From CAZYXZ01 sp964651395 (GTDB taxonomy: Bacteria; Actinomycetota; Actinomycetes; BP-191), in the NCBI GenBank assembly GCA_964651395.1, contig CAZYXZ010000074.1, positions 1 to 16,612 on the forward strand: a DNA stretch of 16,612 bases, in the 5' to 3' direction. A program made the position numbers and the translations under genes. Shown here one piece after another: positions 13,587 through 16,612 of the stretch; the first letter of the stretch is position 1, and each line of letters begins with the position of its first letter. The notes beneath the pieces are model-generated. The model was not told the origin of the DNA, did no database searches, and saw only the letters and a program-made list of their open reading frames with translations.

Positions 13587-14420
13587 TCAGTCGCGACCGG
13601 GCGCGAGGGTGGACGCGCTGAACGTGCCCGGGCCCACCTGCGCGCCGACGGCCGGCCCGATGACGTAGCGGTCGATGCCGATGACGCCCGGCGCGTCCAC
13701 CAGCGCGTCGACCAGCAGCTCCGCCTCCGTGGCCGCCATCGCGTGACCGATGGCCACGCGGGTCGGCGACTGCGCGGCGGACTCCCGGACCAGGAGCGCC
13801 TGCCAGGCCACCGCCTCCTCGACGCTGGTGGGCTGGCCGAGCGAGCGGATCGGTCCCTCCATGACGAGGACGTTGAGACCCCGGGACGGGGCGGCGTCGG
13901 CGGGCAGCCGGCCGCCGTCGATGAGCAGCTGCGTCGAGAACGTGGCGAAGGTCGTGTAGACGCGGCCGGCCATCGAGCGGGCCACGCCGATCGCCGTCGT
14001 CGGTGTGGCGCCGTGCTGCAGCGCGCGGGCGACGCCGGAGACGATGAAGAACAAGCCGCCGCCGATGGTCCGGCTGTCGACGACCTCCACCGGCCGGTCG
14101 AACTTCGACGCGGCGTCGAGGGCGGACCTGTACGTCTCGCTGATGTCCGAGGCGCAGGTGATGCAGAGGATCTCGGTCGCGCCGTCGTCTGCTGCCGACT
14201 GGAAGGTGTCGAGGAACTGGCCGACGGTCGGGGGGATGGACTCCGGCCGGGCGCCGCTGGCCCGCAGGCGCGCGTAGAACTGGTCGGGGTCGCTCATCCC
14301 GTCGACGAAGACCTCGTCCTCGCCGAGCGTGACGCGTAGCGGCACCACCCGCACGCCCAGCTCGGTGGCGACGCCGGGAGGCAGGTAGGACGTGGAGTCG
14401 GTGATGACGGCAAGGCTCAC
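13587..14420 (-). CDS. DegV family fatty-acid-binding protein
   Basis: DegV proteins bind a fatty acid between two lobes; some (FakB) present it to the fatty acid kinase FakA. The 277-residue product is of typical length. It begins SLAVITDSTSYLPPG, the family's opening with the DST loop at 8-10, followed by CITCASDISETYRSA, which matches the serine/threonine-rich lipid head-group loop, and VVDSRTIGGG. The start is GTG 14420: it overlaps the stop of the upstream acetyltransferase gene (GTGA), while the longer open frame only adds residues inside that gene. No FakA-like kinase gene is in the window, so whether it works in lipid activation is open. It is cytoplasmic, with no signal peptide. Confidence 0.92.
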   Translation of the reverse strand: MSLAVITDSTSYLPPGVATELGVRVVPLRVTLGEDEVFVDGMSDPDQFYARLRASGARPESIPPTVGQFLDTFQSAADDGATEILCITCASDISETYRSALDAASKFDRPVEVVDSRTIGGGLFFIVSGVARALQHGATPTTAIGVARSMAGRVYTTFATFSTQLLIDGGRLPADAAPSRGLNVLVMEGPIRSLGQPTSVEEAVAWQALLVRESAAQSPTRVAIGHAMAATEAELLVDALVDAPGVIGIDRYVIGPAVGAQVGPGTFSASTLAPGRD

Positions 14421-14920
14421 GGTGCCACCGTAACCCGGCTCATGAACCGGTGCGGACCAATGCCCGGCGCGTCGAACTCCGGTCCGTACGCCGTGAAGCC
14501 GTGCCGTTCGTAGAACGGCACGGCCCGCAGGCGCGCGTTGCACCATGTCATGACCCGCGCGGGGACCCCAGCTCCGCGCTCCTCCGCGAAGCGGGGCCCC
14601 AACCCCGCCGCGGCCGTGGTGCGCAGTGCGTGCTCGAGTAGCAGCCCGCCGACTCCGCTCGAGCGGTGATCCTCGGCGACGGCCATGCCGCGGATCCGCC
14701 AGCCCGGCGTACCCGCCCCGGGACGGTCCTCGGGGACCTCCTCGGGGGAGACGCTGACCACTCCGACGACCGCGTCCCCGTCGTACGCCGCGAAGTGCAG
14801 CGCCTCGGGGTGGCCGTCGCTGCCGAAGACGGCCTCCTCGAACGGCCGGCCCGGGCGGAGCACGGCATGGCGGAGCGGGCGGACCAGCTCGACCCGGACC
14901 TGCTCGACGACGATCGACAC
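14417..14920 (-). CDS. GNAT family N-acetyltransferase
   Basis: The 167-residue product transfers an acetyl group from acetyl-CoA to an unknown amine. The acetyl-CoA loop is R86-SSG-VGG92 after the strand RIRGMAVAEDH, and the C-terminal NARLRAVPFYERHGF is a standard GNAT ending. The start is GTG 14920, giving SIVVEQVRVELVRPLRHAVLRPG, a typical first strand of a single-domain GNAT. The frame stays open far upstream across sahH, but that is GC-driven and not coding. It is the first gene of a two-gene unit with degV (4-base GTGA overlap) and diverges from sahH with 72 bases between the starts. The substrate is unknown; RPLRHAVLRPGRP resembles a subgroup of uncharacterised actinobacterial GNATs. 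Confidence 0.9.
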   Translation of the reverse strand: MSIVVEQVRVELVRPLRHAVLRPGRPFEEAVFGSDGHPEALHFAAYDGDAVVGVVSVSPEEVPEDRPGAGTPGWRIRGMAVAEDHRSSGVGGLLLEHALRTTAAAGLGPRFAEERGAGVPARVMTWCNARLRAVPFYERHGFTAYGPEFDAPGIGPHRFMSRVTVAP

Positions 14921-14949
14921 GCCGCCATCCTGCCCAAAGCGGCGCCCGG

Positions 14950-14955
14950 TAGACT
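14950..14955 (+). promoter_or_regulatory. TAGACT -10-like element upstream of sahH
   Basis: TAGACT begins 43 bases before the sahH ATG in the 72-base divergent spacer. It would give a leader of about 31 bases with AAAGAGG at 14976-14982 as ribosome site. That leader is too short to hold an S-adenosylhomocysteine riboswitch. Confidence 0.4.
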
Positions 14956-14992
14956 CGGCGGCGATCCCCCGACCGAAAGAGGCACCTGACGC

Positions 14993-16261
14993 ATGAGCAC
15001 GCCCAAGCACGACATCGCCGACGCGTCGCTGGCCGACGCCGGCCGCAAGCGCATCGAGTGGGCGGAGCGGGCCATGCCGGTCCTCCGCGACATCGGTGAG
15101 CGCTTCGCCAAGGAGCAGCCCTTCGAGGGCGTCCGTATCGCCGCCTGCATGCACGTGACCACCGAGACGGCCACGCTGGTCCGCGCGCTCAAGGCCGGCG
15201 GCGCCGAGGTGCACCTGTGCGCCTCCAACCCGCTGTCGACGCAGGACGACACCGCCGCCGCGCTGGTCCACGAGTACGGCATCAGCGTCTACGCGAAGAA
15301 CGCCGTCGACCGCGACGGCTACTACGCGCACATCAACGCCGCCCTCGACTGCGCGCCGCACTTCGTCATGGACGACGGCTGCGACCTGGTCAACGTGCTG
15401 CACACCACGCGCACCGAGCTGCTCGACGGCGTACGCGGCGGGTGCGAAGAGACGACCACCGGCGTCATCCGGCTCAAGCAGATGACCGCCGACGGCGCGC
15501 TGAAGTTCCCGGTCGTCGCCGTCAACGACACCCCGACGAAGCACATGTTCGACAACCGCTTCGGCACCGGGCAGTCGACGCTCGACGGTGTCATCCGCGC
15601 GACCAACACCCTGCTGGCCGGCAAGACCGTCGTCGTCGGCGGCTACGGCTACTGCGGCAAGGGCGTCGCGCTGCGGGCCAAGGGCATGGGCGCCAACACG
15701 ATCGTCACCGAGATCGACCCGACCGCGGCGCTCGAGGCGGTCATGGAGGGTCACCGCGTGATGCCGATGACCGAGGCCGCGCGCATCGGCGACATCTTCA
15801 TCACCGTCACCGGCAACCGCGACGTCCTCCGCGAGGAGCACTTCTCGGTCATGAAGGACGGCGCGATCTTCTGCAACTCCGGCCACTTCGACATCGAGAT
15901 CGACATCGTCGCGCTGACCAAGATGGCCACCGAGGTGCGCAAGAACATCCGGCACCAGACCGACGAGTACATCCTCGCCGACGGTCGCCGCCTGCTCCTG
16001 CTGGCCGAGGGCCGGCTGGTCAACCTCGGCGCCGCCGAGGGTCACCCGGCCGCCGTCATGGACATGTCCTTCGCCGACCAGGCGCTCACCGCCGAGTGGT
16101 TGGCGAAGAGCTACGCCGACCTCGCACCGGGCGTGCACGACGTGCCGGAGGAGATCGACAAGGAGGTGGCCAAGCTCAAGCTGGCCGCCCTCGGCGTCGA
16201 CATCGACACGCTCACCCCGGCGCAGACCGAGTACCTGAACTCCTGGGAGCACGGCAGCTAG
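14993..16261 (+). CDS. ahcY: S-adenosylhomocysteine hydrolase, short Thermotoga/archaeal type
   Basis: It splits S-adenosylhomocysteine to adenosine and homocysteine, using bound NAD, and so relieves product inhibition of methyltransferases. The 422-residue product is shorter than the usual actinobacterial enzyme (about 480-495). Visible motifs: H54 in CMHVTTETA, SNPLSTQDDTAAAL, DDGCD, EETTTG, the K/D pair in NDTPTKHMFDN, and the NAD loop G217-Y-G-Y-C-G222. GHFDIEID and LAEGRLVNLGAAEGHP follow. The C-terminus ends TPAQTEYLNSWEHGS without the PxHYRY tail of long enzymes. This matches the Thermotoga maritima/archaeal branch, some archaeal members of which prefer S-inosylhomocysteine. ATG 14993 has AAAGAGG upstream. 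In mycobacteria sahH lies in the same wider neighbourhood. The enzyme family is certain; substrate preference is inferred only. Confidence 0.95.
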   Translation: MSTPKHDIADASLADAGRKRIEWAERAMPVLRDIGERFAKEQPFEGVRIAACMHVTTETATLVRALKAGGAEVHLCASNPLSTQDDTAAALVHEYGISVYAKNAVDRDGYYAHINAALDCAPHFVMDDGCDLVNVLHTTRTELLDGVRGGCEETTTGVIRLKQMTADGALKFPVVAVNDTPTKHMFDNRFGTGQSTLDGVIRATNTLLAGKTVVVGGYGYCGKGVALRAKGMGANTIVTEIDPTAALEAVMEGHRVMPMTEAARIGDIFITVTGNRDVLREEHFSVMKDGAIFCNSGHFDIEIDIVALTKMATEVRKNIRHQTDEYILADGRRLLLLAEGRLVNLGAAEGHPAAVMDMSFADQALTAEWLAKSYADLAPGVHDVPEEIDKEVAKLKLAALGVDIDTLTPAQTEYLNSWEHGS

Positions 16262-16263
16262 CA

Positions 16264-16612
16264 CTACGCCGCGGGTGGGGGTTTCTCTGCGGCCTGGTTC
16301 TTGGGGTGTCGTGGGTCCTCGGGTGGGACGAAGGCGCGTTTGCCGGTGCCTTCGACGAGTGCCCAGCCTTGGTATGTCTTGAGGTCGTGGTCGTGCCCGC
16401 ACAGCGGTGCGAGCAGGTCGACCGTGGTCTGCTTGGTGGTGGCCCATTCGCTGCCGAAGATGTGGTCCAGCTCGATGTCGTAGGGGCTCTGGCAGGCCTC
16501 GTTGGAGCAGGTCGGTGAGAGCCATTCGAGGGCGGTCTGCTGGGCGGCGGTGGGCTGGCGGCCGAAGTGGACGACGCCGAGGACCTGCTCGGCCTTGGTG
16601 AGCACGGCGGCG
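16264..16612 (-). CDS. HNH endonuclease, 13E12/DUF222-type C-terminal part (5' end outside window)
   Basis: The frame is open to the window edge, so the GTG at 16605 is probably internal and only about 115 C-terminal residues are visible; full-length family members usually exceed 400 residues. The segment VVHFGRQPTAAQQTALEW precedes CSNEACQSP, then the metal-binding LDHIFG, and DLLAPLCGHDHDLKTYQGW with two Cys/His knuckles. The usual Asn of HNH is Leu here (VDLLAPLC), which I believe is common in this C-terminal type. These proteins are numerous in actinobacterial genomes and often lie at variable sites. The codon use supports that: CCA, CGA, CAA, AAA, GAA and ACA appear far more than in the neighbours. 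Its stop lies two bases from the sahH stop, convergent. The biological role is not established. Confidence 0.85.
   Translation of the reverse strand, partial: AAVLTKAEQVLGVVHFGRQPTAAQQTALEWLSPTCSNEACQSPYDIELDHIFGSEWATTKQTTVDLLAPLCGHDHDLKTYQGWALVEGTGKRAFVPPEDPRHPKNQAAEKPPPAA

Noticed and set aside
14921..14992. Possible S-adenosylhomocysteine riboswitch before sahH
   Set aside because: The leader is only about 31 bases from the predicted start, and I see no conserved aptamer-like sequence or stem.
14921..16525. Upstream extension of the acetyltransferase frame across sahH on the minus strand
   Set aside because: It is antisense to a clearly coding sahH, and GTG 14920 gives a standard-length GNAT protein.
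16264..16612. 13E12-type HNH gene as a mobile element
   Set aside because: There is no transposase, integrase, terminal repeat or duplication in view; only a fragment of a common actinobacterial HNH protein is visible.

Overview
The window is a very GC-rich, gene-dense stretch of an actinobacterial chromosome. GC is clearly high by eye, nearly every codon ends in G or C, and many starts are GTG. The lineage is shown by an FbiC-type F420 gene, a WhiB2/WhmD-like regulator, DUF3499 and DUF5719 proteins, and the order whiB - DUF3499 - phosphomannomutase - SIS isomerase - sahH, which is a known actinobacterial neighbourhood. I cannot name the genus. The sequence comes from a draft assembly: a 10-N scaffold gap lies inside one gene.

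Layout, left to right. (1) Bases 1-1317 hold the 3' half of fbiC, cut by the window edge. (2) 1388-3544 encodes a long cytoplasmic coiled-coil protein with two polyglycine linkers and a histone-H1-like Lys/Ala/Pro tail, which I do not recognise as a named family. (3) 3660-3914 is a whiB2-like gene behind a convincing promoter. (4) 3986-8750 is a two-gene envelope operon: a 1085-residue family 2 glycosyltransferase/membrane protein, coupled by a GTGA overlap to an exported DUF5719 protein that contains the gap. (5) A metallopeptidase-family protein lacking its HExxH histidines runs on the minus strand, divergent from a DUF3499 gene. (6) A 58-codon zinc-ribbon gene (9748-9924) is followed by a run of phosphomannomutase, Trm112-like protein, PGI/PMI-type SIS isomerase and cation diffusion facilitator; the last three are linked by GTGA overlaps. 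(7) A minus-strand GNAT acetyltransferase - DegV pair, also GTGA-overlapped, runs into the CDF gene with a strong hairpin between the convergent stops. (8) 14993-16261 is a short, Thermotoga/archaeal-type S-adenosylhomocysteine hydrolase. (9) The right edge carries the C-terminal part of an HNH endonuclease of the 13E12/DUF222 type, cut by the window and different in codon use.

How the genes fit together. The isomerase (fructose-6-P to mannose-6-P) and the phosphomannomutase (mannose-6-P to mannose-1-P) supply mannosyl donor precursors. The membrane glycosyltransferase and its exported partner are plausible users of activated sugars in envelope glycan assembly. A class I manA gene, often found in this neighbourhood, is absent, so the SIS protein may carry the mannose-6-P isomerase step. 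The WhiB gene links the locus to cell division and development in relatives. SahH recycles the by-product of methylation. Three small Cys-rich, probably zinc-binding proteins and a zinc-type CDF exporter lie within about 4.3 kb.

No gene-free stretch exceeds 300 bases; the longest is 141 bases (9607-9747). I saw no tRNA, rRNA, CRISPR array or insertion sequence. Nothing here is a clear new defence or mobile system. The least explained items are the coiled-coil protein, the 58-residue zinc ribbon, the motif-less metallopeptidase and the unusual SahH type.
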